Origin: Isoetes taiwanensis
Lineage: Eukaryota > Streptophyta > Lycopodiopsida > Isoetales > Isoetaceae
Direction of reading: 5' to 3'
DNA: 64,000 nt
Assembly: GCA_021234155.1 (NCBI GenBank)
Contig: JAJEKV010000087.1
Location: forward strand, 4,296,914-4,360,913
This document shows, piece after piece, positions 10,900 through 22,092 of the stretch. Each line of letters begins with the position of its first letter. Within the stretch, counting starts at the first letter, position 1. Both the position numbers and the translations under genes were made by a program. The notes under the pieces were generated by a model, which did no database searches, was not told where the DNA came from, and saw only the letters and a program-made list of their open reading frames with translations.

Positions 10900-12820
10900 C
10901 ATTGTACTCTCCCGCGGAATCACTAAGCCTCCGAAAACGAGATCCGTTTCGGAGGCCCTGTTATTCGTACCTGACAGCGTCAGGTGTACCTTCTGATGGA
11001 TCTCAGCCATCCGTCTGCAGGGTCCATCCTGGCCGTCCGTTTTATACCTTCCGGCGGAATCACCTCCACAAAATACCGCTGGACGGAATCACCGCCCTTT
11101 TATTCCACGGGACGGAATCACCATCTGGAATATCCCAGTAAAAATTCAAATTTTTGATGTCCTATTGTACTTTTATTCTGGGAGGTTTTTCAGCTAGTGC
11201 GGGCTATGGCGGCTTGCTCTGGCAATAGATGGCGATTGAACAGGCTGGGGTTGAGGAGGCGAAGTTCTGAGAAGATCTTTGAAGCTATCACAGCGGCAAC
11301 GACTGGAGCAACCACAGGAGCCACAACAGGGGCCACCACATGAGCCACGACGAGGGAAGCTACAGGGGCGACCACGGGGGCAACAACCGGAGCCACAACT
11401 GGCACAACCACGGTTGTTGGAGCGGCCACAGGTGCAGAGACTGGAGCTTTCACCGGACCTGTGCTGCGGCAGAACATAAAAGCGGAGTTTCTATTAAAAA
11501 AGACGATAGTTTAAGGCAAGAATCTGTAGTAATGGTGAGATTTGAATATGTCAATCGTTTTTAAATTGTTTCGGTAGCCCAAATTTGTTGGTTCAAACCC
11601 TAGATCGGGGCAGGGGGTCCACACCTTGGCCATAGCCATTTTGGGGTCTGCAGGGGCACAGGTTTTCTTCACGATATGGCAGATTTGTTTGGGCGATCGG
11701 GTGGGCCAACAAAAGCAACAGAAAGGATGAAGATGGGAGGCCCATTTTGCTTCAAAAATCCACCTCTTAAGCTTCAGATTGTTTTGTTTTTCAGCCCCCT
11801 TCTTGTTTCTATGGCCCTGTGTGTTATTGCTCTGGTAAGCATTGGTCCACAGATAGAAAAAATCAGAGAAGGGCTTGTTTCTGTGAAAAAATCACAAAAA
11901 GTTGTTTCAAATGCAAGGGCAGCTACAGATTTTGTTGCCTATCATAGGCAGCCTGTTCAAAGGAGCCTTATAATCAGGCAAGGCAGACCTCCTTGGTCCA
12001 GAAGAAGAAGAAACCATAGATGGGTTGATTGGGTAAAAGGAATAGAAGTTTACCATGATACCATTTGCCTCTTGTTTCTTGCTTCTTGTTCTTGCTTCTT
12101 GCTTCTTGTTTCTTGTTTCTTGTTTCTTGTTCTTGCTTTGAAGCAGCCTATGGCATTGCCGATATTGGCAAGGGGTTCAAATCCCCAACCAGAAATGTTC
12201 TGGATAGTGCAGGATAACAATGGACACGCACAGACAAAATGGAGTAGCCCAGCTTGTTTTTTCCACCACTGGTTTAGTACTAATTTCTTTCATGATCTTC
12301 AAGTAACGTAGGCTTCGCTTAAACCATCCTCAACCGCTTTTTATGGAATCTCGCATAAACTTCTGCTGGGATTGAACCGTCTGCCAATTTTTCCTCCCTG
12401 CCTGCAGTTATTAGAGATTCAAAGGTCTCCAGGAATAGTACGTGGTGATTCCACGGGGGAGAATATTATCGTGGTGATTCCATGGGGGAGAATATTTACG
12501 CGGTGATTCCACGGGAGAGAATATATCGTGCGCGGTGATTCCATGGGGAGAATATTATGGTATTCGGTGATTCCACCCCACATGATCAATTCCATGTGAT
12601 TCCGTCGCGTAGAATAAAAGGATGGTGATTCCGTCCAGCGGTATTTTGCAGACGTGATTCCGCCAGAAGGTATAAAATGGAGCCTATCAGGTACGGATAA
12701 CGGGGCGGGTACGGATAACGGGGTAGGAGGGTACGGATAACGGGATAGGAGGGTTAGTGATTCTGCGGGAGAGTAGTCACAGCGACGGAATCACCAAAAC
12801 CACGGTAAAGCTATTTTCAC
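10900..12820. mobile_element. Mutator-like element with long TIRs, candidate Pack-MULE
   Basis: Absent from copy B of the segmental duplication, so it is an insertion. The left arm (about 10900-11140) and the reverse complement of the right arm (about 12550-12777) align over roughly 220 bp: TACTCTCCCGC(G/A)GAATCACTAA, then TTTTATACCTTC(C/T)GGCGGA, then AAAATACCGCTGGACGGAAT. GGAATCACC is repeated many times in both arms, pointing inward, as in subterminal transposase-binding arrays. Flanks GACATTGTA and GACAACATA against GACAATGTA in the empty copy are compatible with an eroded 9-bp target duplication, but the right end is uncertain by about 45 bp. No transposase is seen, so the element is non-autonomous. 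The interior holds the 211-codon frame at 11676. Confidence 0.7.
11676..12311 (+). CDS. hypothetical ORF carried inside the Mutator-like element
   Basis: A 211-codon frame starting MADLFGRSGGPTK. It has one strongly hydrophobic segment (residues about 33-57, LQIVLFFSPLLVSMALCVIAL) followed by a helical, charged stretch. A second hydrophobic run near residue 130-155 is encoded by a CTTGTTT/CTTGCTT microsatellite (about 12070-12140) and is probably not genuine. I do not recognise the family. The first 110 residues look protein-like, as in the N-terminus of a membrane sensor. The most likely origin is an exon captured from a host gene, read on into non-coding sequence; the real protein, if any, may be spliced. 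A basic RRRRNHRW run sits near residue 107. Confidence 0.35.
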   Translation: MADLFGRSGGPTKATERMKMGGPFCFKNPPLKLQIVLFFSPLLVSMALCVIALVSIGPQIEKIREGLVSVKKSQKVVSNARAATDFVAYHRQPVQRSLIIRQGRPPWSRRRRNHRWVDWVKGIEVYHDTICLLFLASCSCFLLLVSCFLFLVLALKQPMALPILARGSNPQPEMFWIVQDNNGHAQTKWSSPACFFHHWFSTNFFHDLQVT

Positions 12821-12862
12821 CCGACAACATAGGTGAAAATGGCAGCAAATGTAGTAGCGGCC

Positions 12863-13045
12863 CAATCGTCTTATTTAACAACTATGGTTATGTTTGAACC
12901 AGCATGAAATAAAAAAAACTCCGTGTATTTTTTTCTTGCGATGTGGCTTTAACATGACACTCACGAACAAACTCGTTAAGTCCACAAAAACCTCATGTAT
13001 TTTTTTTGGGTCAAACATCACCGTGGTTGATAAATAAGACGCTCG
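12863..13045. mobile_element. 183-bp MITE with 9-bp target duplication
   Basis: Flanked by GTAGCGGCC at 12854-12862 and 13046-13054. The empty copy (17740-17760) reads GTAGCGATTGGCC without the insert. The terminal inverted repeats are about 35 bp: CGTCTTATTTAACAACTATG on the left and the inverted CGTCTTATTTATCAACCACG on the right. A 9-bp duplication suits a Mutator-type origin. Confidence 0.85.
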
Positions 13046-13806
13046 GTAGCGGCCAACCAATAAGCAAATTCATAAAGGTTGAAGCAGATTTTATTATACA
13101 CCTTCCCATTTCTATTCTTTTTCACATTTCCATGCAGATTGAACAACCTGAGCAAAGACAGCTTATCTTATTTTGGTTCTAAGGAAAACCATTAATAAGA
13201 AGGGGTGCCATGCAAATTAGTATGCAAATAGGGCTTCAAATTTGAGGATCACAAAGAGGATGGGAGAATAAGGAAAGGGGTAGTATTGTCTTACCTTTAA
13301 AAGGAGGTCAGGCTGGCTAGTCTAGGCCTAGAAGTTACGTATTACGAAGAAGCGATCTAGCATGGTGATGCTAAAAGTGATGCTGTTAGCACCATACTTC
13401 CTAAGGTGGCCTTAAATCCTAGCTTACAAAGTGAGCATGGACCACAGAAGTTTTGCCCAATGGAAGCGAAAAAAATTGGTAGAGACCTCGCAACGTGCCT
13501 CAAGTTAAGCGCGCTTTGGCTGGAATAAAATTGGGATAGTGGACTTACCATTCTGCCAAACGCGTTGTCTTATTGGATGCCCAAGGATTTACCTCTATAT
13601 ATTTCTTACATGGCATTTGCGTTCCTGGGTTCAGGCATAAACACCTTATCTACCATGGTTCATAGTGAAAACCCAATTTCATATGCGCCACTCATCCCTC
13701 TAGAAGCATACCTTATATAGTATTTATATTCTCGCAAAAATGCACCTCTTAAAGTAGATTTTTTATTGTGGTTGTTTATATTGTATTTGTGATAATGTTG
13801 TGGACC

Positions 13807-14470
13807 ATATTTAAGCTTTATTTATACTGCTTTACAAGCTACATGTAGCATAAACGTCAGGTGATATGAGCCTACCCAGCACTTACACACTTAAGCATGA
13901 AACATGTGGCCTTTTTTACTCATTGATACTTATTATGGAGATGTAGCGACAAGTTGTAGTAAAGACAAAATGAGATTTCTTATAGTTTGAAACCAAATTA
14001 ATTTTGACATATGGCTTCGGATAGAGCTTTTTGAGTTTTTTTTTTTTATTTTTTTTCTAAGCTTGCCCAATGGTCCAATGCAAAAAAAAAAAAAAAAAAA
14101 AAAGAACATCTATTTTTATCAATTTTTTTACAACCAAAATATTGAGAAAATCATTTGGCAATCTTATAAAGGGAGTGGATTCCAAAGGCTGGTTTAGGTA
14201 TAATGTTATAGTTATGATCATGTTGTTGACCTAAGAGATACTCACAAGAGATATATTTAAGCTTTATTTATAATGCTTTACAAGCTACATGTAGCATAAA
14301 TATCAAGTGATATGAACCTACCCAGTAGTTACACACTTAAGCATGCAACATGTGGCCATTTTTACTCTGGTTTTAACCTTTGACACCTATTATGGAGATG
14401 TAGCAACAAGTTTTAGTAAAGACCAAATGAGATTTTTTTATGGTTTAGAATACCAAATTAATTTGCCATA
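13807..14470. repeat. tandem duplication, period about 446 bp
   Basis: About 13807-14010 recurs at 14253-14470: ATTTAAGCTTTATTTATA, TTTACAAGCTACATGTAGCA, and TTATGGAGATGTAGC.ACAAG. The copies are separated by an A/T homopolymer-rich spacer (14036-14104). No gene. Confidence 0.8.
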
Positions 14471-14589
14471 CTACTTTGGAAATAGATATAAGACTTTAAG
14501 TCTTTTTCTAAGGGGGCATTTGGACTAGATATGTAGTGGAAATATGGGTAAACCTTTACCACTCTGCCACATATATCCAAGGGCTTCAT

Positions 14590-14712
14590 AGCAATAGAAT
14601 AGAATAGAATAGTATTTTTATAGTCCACTGAGAGCAATTGGCCTATGGAACCCAACAAAGAGAATGGCAGGCATATTAATGTCAGGATTAAAAAACCCCT
14701 GCCCCGAAGGGT
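14590..14712 (-). mobile_element. 5'-truncated LINE 3' end with TATTC tail
   Basis: Read on the minus strand it gives GGGGTTTTTTAATCC, then CCATAGGCCAATTG, then GTGGACTATAAAAA and (CTATT)3. This is the same 3' end as the LINE at 16313-17495. Truncation lies inside the conserved hairpin region (near 14712). Confidence 0.8.
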
Positions 14713-15324
14713 TCTCAAGTGTAAAAACTTGGCAGTAATAGGTATGCTACCAAACTATAGAATGAGAAATTAGGGTGCAATTCGTTACCGTCTCGGAGGA
14801 CATATCTGAGTGCGCATATGAAGACCTCTTGAAGATATGATCTCAATAAGCCCACCGAGGGCACGTCTAATAGCACATGCAAGGGCTAGACCAATTGAAC
14901 ATACCGTGCTCAGATTTGATCGAATGCTGGAATGGTATGAAGGGCATGGCATTCATTTTCAACAGCTCCCTTTCGGCAACACTGACAGATCATCTCTGCG
15001 CATGCCTCCCAAGTCCATCTGCCATTCTTAATGCGGAGGTAATGCACATCGTGCAAATGGAAGCTATCACTCTACGTTGGGATTGATCTGCTGCATGTAG
15101 GGTCCCGTCTTAACCTGTGCCAGAGCACCCGTATCCCAGAGTTTGCTAAGGAATCATGCATCAAAGTACTGCTACAAGTGATTGTATCTTCTTCAGTTTG
15201 GACCTGGATGTACATGTGTGCCTGCATACTCCATCAAATAACCATTGATCTTGTTTTTCCTTCTAGCAGACTCTAAGGCATTGTGGACCCAGTGCCACAA
15301 TATAAGGCATTGTGGACCCAGTGC
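14713..15324. other. no recognised gene
   Basis: Two overlapping short forward frames (14837-15086) lack motifs. ATAAGGCATTGTGGACCCAGTG is duplicated at about 15270 and 15302. Otherwise nothing seen. Confidence 0.4.
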
Positions 15325-15680
15325 AACATTCGGACATGTCTAAAAGACATTTCATCTAAAGGCCGATGTCTCTTCTTCTATTCTATTCTATTCCATTCTT
15401 AAAATATCCCATATAGCTTCTTCAAATTATTGCAGGAGTGTCCTATAAGCATTTAATATACACCAAATTAATTTTGTTATAAGTGATATGTGGCTTGATT
15501 CGGGAAATTTTTGGGCATAATCGACAAGTTTCCTGCTGCATCTAGCCCAGTCTACCAGTGACATGCTCTCCATCCATTCCTATTGGAAATATCAAGGAAA
15601 GTGGCTATTTCTAGCAAGATAATTCCTTAAAGTGTACTGTGAAATTTCAATTCCCGAACCAAAATGTGGACTGAAGCATG
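15325..15680. repeat. second copy of the 8525-8990 dispersed repeat
   Basis: Shares CACCAAATTAATTTTGTTAT, TTTCCTGCTGCATCTAGCCCA and the following 120 bp with 8620-8860. It lies to the left of segmental copy B, just as 8525-8990 lies left of copy A, so the original duplication may have begun here. A TTCTA-type microsatellite sits at about 15378-15400. Confidence 0.7.
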
Positions 15681-15949
15681 ATAGTGTTGTTGATTGAGAA
15701 AATAAGTAATTAGCCAAAGGTTGGGAATGGATGACATGGCTATGGAGTGGCTCGTTTATGGTTTCCTGGGCCCTGACACATGAAGACCTAAGTTATGAAT
15801 TTGAAAGCTAGAAAGAGCAAGTGTTGCTTCCTTCCTTTCCTTTTGGCGGTCTTGCTTTGATCGACAAGCCTAGAGCTTAGATCAACAATTTGCCACTAAT
15901 GTTGCTACTCAGTGCTAGATTGTGCATAAAACGTTGAATGTAGTACTGC
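15681..15949. other. spacer between repeat blocks
   Basis: Corresponds in position to 8991-10261 of the other block but I see no clear similarity. No gene. Confidence 0.3.
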
Positions 15950-16312
15950 AATATTTGTTTAGAAAAAGAAAAATGGCAGGATAGCAATTTTGGCAACATT
16001 GGCTCACTCTCATACTTTAAGATTTTAAAGAAAGTTCTACTTATATTTGAAGGTTTAAATTAGAGATCTTGTGGGGCTGTTAGGGCCTCTAGAATCTATT
16101 TTTTAGTCATTGTGGATCAAAAGGTTCACACATACACACACACACATCTGCGCATGCGCACACATGCATCTGCCCACATGCACATGCCAAATACAAGCTA
16201 TACAACATGAGTCATCTAAGGTGCTCTGCCTTTGTGGTGCGACGTAAAAATATACTTCCTTCCTTCCTTCCTTCCTTAAAGAAAATCATGAAACCTCTTC
16301 AAATATTTGGGG

Positions 16313-17495
16313 GTGGAGTTCCCGTCGGCCATGAACTGGGACAATTCCATCCGGCTGCGAGCCGCAGCAGGTTGGAAGGCACTCTATGCAATGGAGAACA
16401 ATAGCCACAAGGCAGAGCTATATGATTGGGCCCACCAATCGCACCTATTCAACGTGTTAGTAGAACCTGTGATTTTGTACGGGGTCGAGGTCTAGGGCCC
16501 GGTGATTTCCCTCGCCACTTGGAATGACTTGGAGCAGGTGCAAAAAGCTTTCTTGGTACAGGCCCTGGGGGTGAAGTCCACAGTCCCATACCAGATACTA
16601 TTGCAGAAAACTGGTTTCTTGCCTCTTCAAAGAGGGGCCCTTGACACATATCGTCTACTTCTAGAAGGTGGTCAGCATAGACGATATTCGTCTCCTTAAC
16701 CTCATTTACACTATGGCAATGGGGCCTCAACGCCTAAAAGCTTGCTGGCGGGAAAAGAGAGCTCAGTGGCTGGCCAGATGGAATGTGCAAGAGCACAGGT
16801 GCATCCAAGTGCAAACGGAGGCAGATCGTCGCAGGCTCAGACAGTACCTTGACGCATGCTTCCTCAGTAAGCTATGGGATGCCAGCACCCTTGAACAGGT
16901 CAAGACGGCACATTATCAACGCCACATAAATCCCATGTTGGAGCGGGACCCGCAATGCTACCTGCACACTCATCTACCCATGAAAAAATTCAGATCCATT
17001 GCCTCTATTTGCACAGGTACACACCATCTCCGGATTGAGATGGGGAGATGGGTTGGGGAGTTGCGTCAGGAGAGTCTTTGTTAATGCTGTCAGGTTGGAG
17101 CTATGGAAGACGAATGCCACACCCTTCAGAGTTGTTCGGCATATGATGACATTCGGATACGCTATGCTGAGCTGGTCCGTCCTGGACAGCCCCTACATGA
17201 GATGTTGAGCACGAGCTCGGTATGGAGGTTGGGCTCATACATTTAAGAGATCATGGATCGCCGTGATCAGATCGGTCCTCCGGCACTTACCTGATATATG
17301 TACATAGTTCTGTCTAGATTTGTTTGTGCAGTTTGACAGCAAATCTACTCCTGTCATGGTTTTTCCCCGAAACAACCCTTTAGGGCGGGGAGGGGGTTTT
17401 TTAACCCGGACAGTAATACGTTTGTTGCGCCTCCTGTTTGGGTCCCATAGGCAAATTGGTCTCCGTGGACGATAAAAACTCTATTCTATTCTATT
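16313..17495 (+). mobile_element. 5'-truncated LINE (RT C-terminus to tail)
   Basis: Encodes the C-terminal part of a non-LTR reverse transcriptase. AMNWDNSIRLRAAAGWKAL and then VEPVILYGVEV-(TAG)-GP, where the stop replaces the usual Trp. Next come ISLATWNDLEQVQKAFLVQA and a His/Cys motif (MEDECHTLQSCSAYDDIR) in another frame, so there are at least one nonsense change and frameshifts. The 3' UTR holds a structured motif (17351-17413), CCATAGGCAAATTGG, GTGGACGATAAAAA, and a (CTATT)n tail. It sits in segmental copy B and is absent from copy A. Target duplication is approximate (TCTTCAAA and TCTTCTAA). Confidence 0.88.
17351..17413 (+). other. three-way-junction motif in LINE 3' UTR
   Basis: Outer stem CTGTC (17351-17355) with GACAG (17409-17413). 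Inside are a GGTTTTTCCCCGAAACAACC hairpin and a GGG-TTTTTTAA-CCC hairpin. The same arrangement with different stem bases is seen at 51675-51743 and, on the minus strand, at 60606-60664. Confidence 0.6.
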
Positions 17496-18379
17496 CTATT
17501 CTTCTAAGTTATTATGGTGATTTAATATTCTCTATGATAAGATGTCCTTATAAGGTACATAATGCAAACATCTTTACATATGCATGTTGTGGCTTCAGAA
17601 GAGGTACATCTTATAATATGAACAATAATAATGCATATAAATATATATGCATTGTTGTCCATCTTATAGGATGTATCTCTTCTGAAGCCATAAATGGATA
17701 ATAATTTGTTGGGAATGGACAATGTAGATGAAAATGGCAGCAAATGTGGTAGCGATTGGCCAATGAGCAAATTCGTAGAGGTTGAAGCAGATTTTATTAT
17801 ACACCTTCCTATTTCTATTCTTTCTCACATTTCCATACAGATTGAACAGCCTGGGCAAAGACAACTTATCTTTTTTTGGCTCTAAGAAAAACCAATAATT
17901 ATAAGAGGTGCCATGCAAATTAGTATGTAAATAGGGTTTCAAATTGAGGATCACAAAAAAGAATACGAGAATGGAAAAAAGGGTAGTATTCACATACCTT
18001 TAAGGAGGTCAAGATGGCTACTCTAGTCGTGAAAATAAGTATTGTAGAAAATTGATCTAGCATAGTGATGCTAGGATGGTGATGCTAAAAGTGATGCCTC
18101 TGGGGATGTTGCTAGCACCGTACTTCCTAAGGTGGGATTAAATCCTAGCTTATGAACAAAAGATTTGCCTGATGGAAGTGACAAAAGTTGACTGGAATAA
18201 AATTCGGATGGGTGATCTCTCATTCTGCCAAACATGCTGTCTTATTAGATACCAGAAGATTCACCTCTGGCATCTGCATTCCTGGGTTCATGCATAAACC
18301 CCTTACCTACCATGGTTCACAGTGAAAACCCCTTTTCATACGCGCTACTCATCCCTCGACAAGCATACACCATCAGGGA

Positions 18380-18950
18380 ATAAATCACTAATCACATATT
18401 TCTTATTAGTCATAATGACTTAAGTTAAACTTGCCGAAACTAATACCCAACCTTTTGTGATTTAGCTAAACTCTACAAATTCTCCCTCTCATACTTTCTA
18501 GCATTTAGCTAAACTAACCCAAGATGCATCCCATAAACTTCTGCGGTATGGTCACAAAGAGCGTGAAACTAAGATTATTATATTTTTTGCAGTTGTTTCC
18601 ATTTACTTTAGTCATTTTCTTTGTGTAAACATGCTAAAAAAATGTCAGCTAGCTAAGTCTAGGCCTTATTTTATTCCATGGATGCTAAGAAATAAATTAC
18701 TAATCATATATTTTTATTGCCTAAAATTACTTTCGCTAAATTAGCCCAAAACTCATTCCAAGGTTTTTTAAGGTTTAGCTAAAAATTAAAAAATTCACAC
18801 TCTTACTTTCTAGTGTTTGGCTAAAGAACCCAAAGGTTGGTGCGAGTGTGAAAAAGGTATTATTTTTTCTCCAATTTTTTCCATCTACTTTAGCCATTTT
18901 GCATTTATTGAAATGCCAGTTTTCAAATGGGATACTGCATTTATCTTTGG
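18380..18950. repeat. degenerate tandem duplication, period about 312 bp
   Basis: TAAATCACTAATCA at 18381 recurs as TAAATTACTAATCA at 18693. It is followed in both by TTTAGCTAAA, ACTTTCTAG.(A/G)TTT(A/G)GCTAAA and CCAT.TACTTTAG(T/C)CATTTT. Diverged, non-coding. Confidence 0.65.
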
Positions 18951-19035
18951 TAGATTTTAATAAGGATTGAGCTTATGGCAATGTGAGAAAGCATCAATGT
19001 CCTATATGGCGTAGAACCCCGGCAATAACAAATAA

Positions 19036-19478
19036 AGCCAGTTTGGTCATGGTTACTATCTCTTTTCCATGTGGTCTTGACTAGCCAGCAGGTGCTTCTC
19101 GCCATTTATCCTTCCACTTGGAACAGCTTGCAGCAACAGGCTTTCCATTTAGCTTCAGGCTGGTTGTTGTGGTCTATTTGGAAAAGAAGGCGAATGTGTT
19201 TCTTTAAAGGCTTATCAATTAGTGTCAACCAACTTCTTCACGAGGCGCAAGACAGATTGGTGAAGGCATACCTATGTTCTCAGCTTGCTCCTGAGAAAAA
19301 ACGTTTGATTTTTGAGGAATATTTGGGTATCTTATCTTATGCATAGACAGGTGGCTGCACTCAGTGGATTATCTTTGTCTGCTGAGATTTTATTCCTGTC
19401 TCTGCATCTATGTGTGTACTTCTTTTGGAATATTGAATAAGAGTTTGTCATCCTTCAAAAAAAAAAAAAAAAAAAAAA
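19036..19478 (+). mobile_element. 5'-truncated L1-type LINE with poly(A)
   Basis: Encodes the very C-terminus of an L1 ORF2: FHLASGWLLWSIWKRRRM and then LVKAYLCSQ, stop at 19344-19346. A 3' UTR and a poly(A) run (19457-19479) follow. ACAAATAA at 19028-19035 recurs at 19479-19486 and is the probable target duplication. The same protein motif (SWLIWSVWKRRR) is found at 57596-57970 and, more diverged, at 46814-47188. Confidence 0.85.
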
Positions 19479-21124
19479 ACAAATAAGGTGGTCACTATAT
19501 ATCATTTGTCAAAAGGATGAGCATGTAAGAGGTTTACTAAAGGGAATTTATGTTTTGCTCTTGCATGTTTGGATCTATGGTTGCTTTATTTTCTATATTA
19601 CTGATTTTGTTGCCTTTAAGCATTTTGTAACAATATTATGGAATTATCTTCTGCAATTGTTAAAAGTAGCAGATATTACATAAGATTTTATGTGGTTTTG
19701 GGAGTATTTGTATGCTAACACCGATGACGTCAGAAAATGGGGTTTGGGCTTTCCATGGTTATTGGTTTTGTTTGGGGTCTTCTAGAAGCTTCTCGGTTGG
19801 CTTCTCTTTGCGAGGAACAAATGGTGGCGTGGAGGCATGGAGGTCAAGTTCATTTTGCTAGCCGAGGTATTCCTGCTGCCGAGGTTTTGCTAGCGCGGAG
19901 GTTGTGCTGCGGAGGTTTTGATGGCCGAGGTTTTGCTCTGACGGTTTTATTGCAAGCGATGGGCGTGCTTGGTTGTGGGAGTGATTCATGGGTCGTCTCT
20001 CTGCCGCCATAGCCAAACACCAATTTCTAAACTTGTGCATTTGACGTTGTTGAGGAACGATTGTGTTGAGGCTGTTCCTTGCCCAGTTTTTTTGCAGGTC
20101 ATCCCCATTCAAATCCCCTGTTGCATCCAGCAAGTGTGCTCAGAAACACACCTAGTGATTGGAAGGAAATTGGCATTGCTCAGTGCCATAGCTGAACAAA
20201 ACAATCAGGCCATCAAAATTTGTCTTGCTTCTCGAGTACGTATTTAGTTTTGAAGAACCTGGCCTCGGCCCCTGAATGGGCCTCCTCTGTATTTTTTTTC
20301 TCTTTTATGTTGTTGATATTTTCCTGGCCGATTCTGACATGCCAATTTCTGTGTTCATTTGAGAAGATGCATGAGTGCATCTTCTATTTTCATTTGATTT
20401 TTCCTTCTTCATTTCTATGCAAGGTCGTTCCAGCAAGCTCCTTCCAAGCACATATTTAATTTCAATTTGCCCTGTTTCTTAATTTGAGTTCATCAGAGAT
20501 TGTTTCTTAATTTCAGTTCATCAAGGATTTAGATTTCTAGGGAAGTTATGTGAGCAAAGATTTTGCCTGTATTGAGGGACATTAAATGAAAGAGGGCGAT
20601 CCATTATGCCAGGCGGAGCAGCATGGGACCGACTTATGTCGGTGGGGTTCAAGTCCATGCTTCGTCATGTTATATCTGTGTTTGATATGATGGACAAGAT
20701 AACTGCTGTGTGGATCTCCTTGTGAAATAGATTCATGATATGTTGTTGGCGATATGCTGCTGGGTGCTGTAGTACAGCCTCCCTCTATTTCAATCTATTT
20801 TTACATGTTCTTTTGTGTTAGAAGTGGAAGGTGTCTTGCAGGCAACCCTACTGTTGAACAGGAATGGAGTTCGTTTAATCTATGGACAATGCATGTATGC
20901 TTGGTGTTAAATACTCTGTATGTACATGTTTGACTTCAATGGAATACATTTCAGTTCACCTTTGGTTGATGTGGAAATTGGGTTTTGACCCCATCTTATT
21001 TTTGGATGAACGGCCATAGTTTGTGAGTTTTGGATATTCCATGGAATATTCCTTAGATCAAGGGCCAGGGTTAGACGAGTATCAAACTTCTTGCTTGAGA
21101 AGAAGTAAAACTTATGCTTACCTG
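19479..21124. other. no recognised gene; short tandem and tRNA-like motifs
   Basis: 19858-19940 repeats GCCGAGGTTTTGCT-like phrases and accounts for the forward frame at 19737. Near 20600-20660, CCGACTTATGTCGG is a perfect small hairpin and GGGGTTCAAGTCC resembles a Pol III B box, so a tRNA-derived SINE is possible; I cannot define its ends. 20750-20960 looks like a 3' UTR or decayed repeat. Confidence 0.35.
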
Positions 21125-22092
21125 ATTAAGGGCCATTTCCCACTCGCCATTAAGTTAAGTTAGTTTAACCAGTTGGTTATCTCCTAACTTAACCGAAAAG
21201 AGATTATGCTTTTCCATTAAGGTCGTTAAGTTAAGGCTAATTTAACGGATTATGAAGATATAGATTCCCACTAGACTTGTTAGGGATCCCTTAGGTTAAA
21301 TTCACAAAATCAACTTAACCTAACGTTTACAGTGAGTTGGTGTTTCACACTAGTAGTTAAGAGGCTTAGTTAGGTTAGAGATAACTATGTTCATTTCTCA
21401 CTTTAGTTAAGAGATGCCACTAAGTTAAAGATATCTAAAGTACTTCTTAGTTGTTGAAGCAACAATACGTGATGAGATACATGTCCAATTATTTACGGTG
21501 GTTGTCACATTTCTCTTGGCAATAGAAGGGAAAAACTGTAGGTGCACACTCTCTGAAAAACAAAATCTAAAAGTGTTTTTACTACCAAAAAAAGAACCAC
21601 ATTTTCTAGTCGTTAGATATTCAGATATACCTAAAATATGCTCCAAGATGCCAAAACTAACCCTCAATTCAATTGGATTTTAATGAATTGTCCCTTGAGT
21701 GGGGGCAATCTAAACAACTTTTGAACCTTGAAGCGACTCTAGATGTTCAACAAGGCAATAAGGACTATACCATATCTGTATAAAAGATAAATAACCTAAC
21801 TAGATTGCTATACCTTTCTCACTTAACAGTTAGGTTAAGTTAGTTCTTAACCGAGTTAAGTGTACCTCTCCTAGGTCACTTAACTTCTAGTTTAAAATAA
21901 GGGGTCCAGTTAAAGTTTTAACTTAACGTAACTTAATTATTATCAGTATGAAAGTGATCTGGTTAAGTTAACCACAGTTAAAGTTTAACCAAATCCTAAC
22001 TTAACTAGTATTAACTTAAGTGCTAGTGTGAAAGCAAGTTTTTGTTATTTGCCCTATTTAACCTAACCTAACCACCGGTGGGAATTGACCCT
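21125..22092. mobile_element. foldback/TIR element rich in TTAAGTTA
   Basis: The left end TTAAGGGCCATTTCCCAC is matched by the inverted right end TTAGGGTCAATTCCCAC. Both arms are packed with short repeats of the type TTAAGTTAGGTTAA in both orientations (21160-21430 and 21790-22075), giving long imperfect self-complementarity. The core (21430-21780) has no real gene. The size is about 970 bp. No clear target duplication; ends accurate to a few bases. Confidence 0.6.

Larger units (their letters stand above)
10262..13735. repeat. segmental duplication, copy A
   Basis: Matches 15950-18370 in the same orientation. Shared landmarks: ATAGCAATTTTGGCAACATT (10291 and 15980), AAATCATGAAACCTCTTCAAA (10572 and 16283), GAAAATGGCAGCAAATGT (12835 and 17730), and GAAGCAGATTTTATTATACA (13080 and 17784). 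This copy contains two insertions absent from copy B: the Mutator-like element (about 10900-12820) and a MITE (12863-13045). Copy B has a LINE insertion absent here. Confidence 0.88.
15950..18370. repeat. segmental duplication, copy B
   Basis: Partner of 10262-13735. It lacks the two DNA-element insertions of copy A and is instead split at about 16312 by a LINE fragment (16313-17495). Removing the LINE joins AAACCTCTTCAAA to TTCTAAGTTATTATGG, matching the uninterrupted AAACCTCTTCAAAGTTATGATGG at 10580. Confidence 0.88.

Noticed and set aside
11190-11477. 95-codon reverse ORF rich in VAPV
   Set aside because: Encoded by a short tandem repeat of the CCACAACAGGGG type within the Mutator-like element; low complexity only.
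20590-20680. tRNA gene or defined SINE near GGGGTTCAAGTCC
   Set aside because: Only a B-box-like string and one hairpin; no cloverleaf, poly(A) tail or target duplication could be seen.
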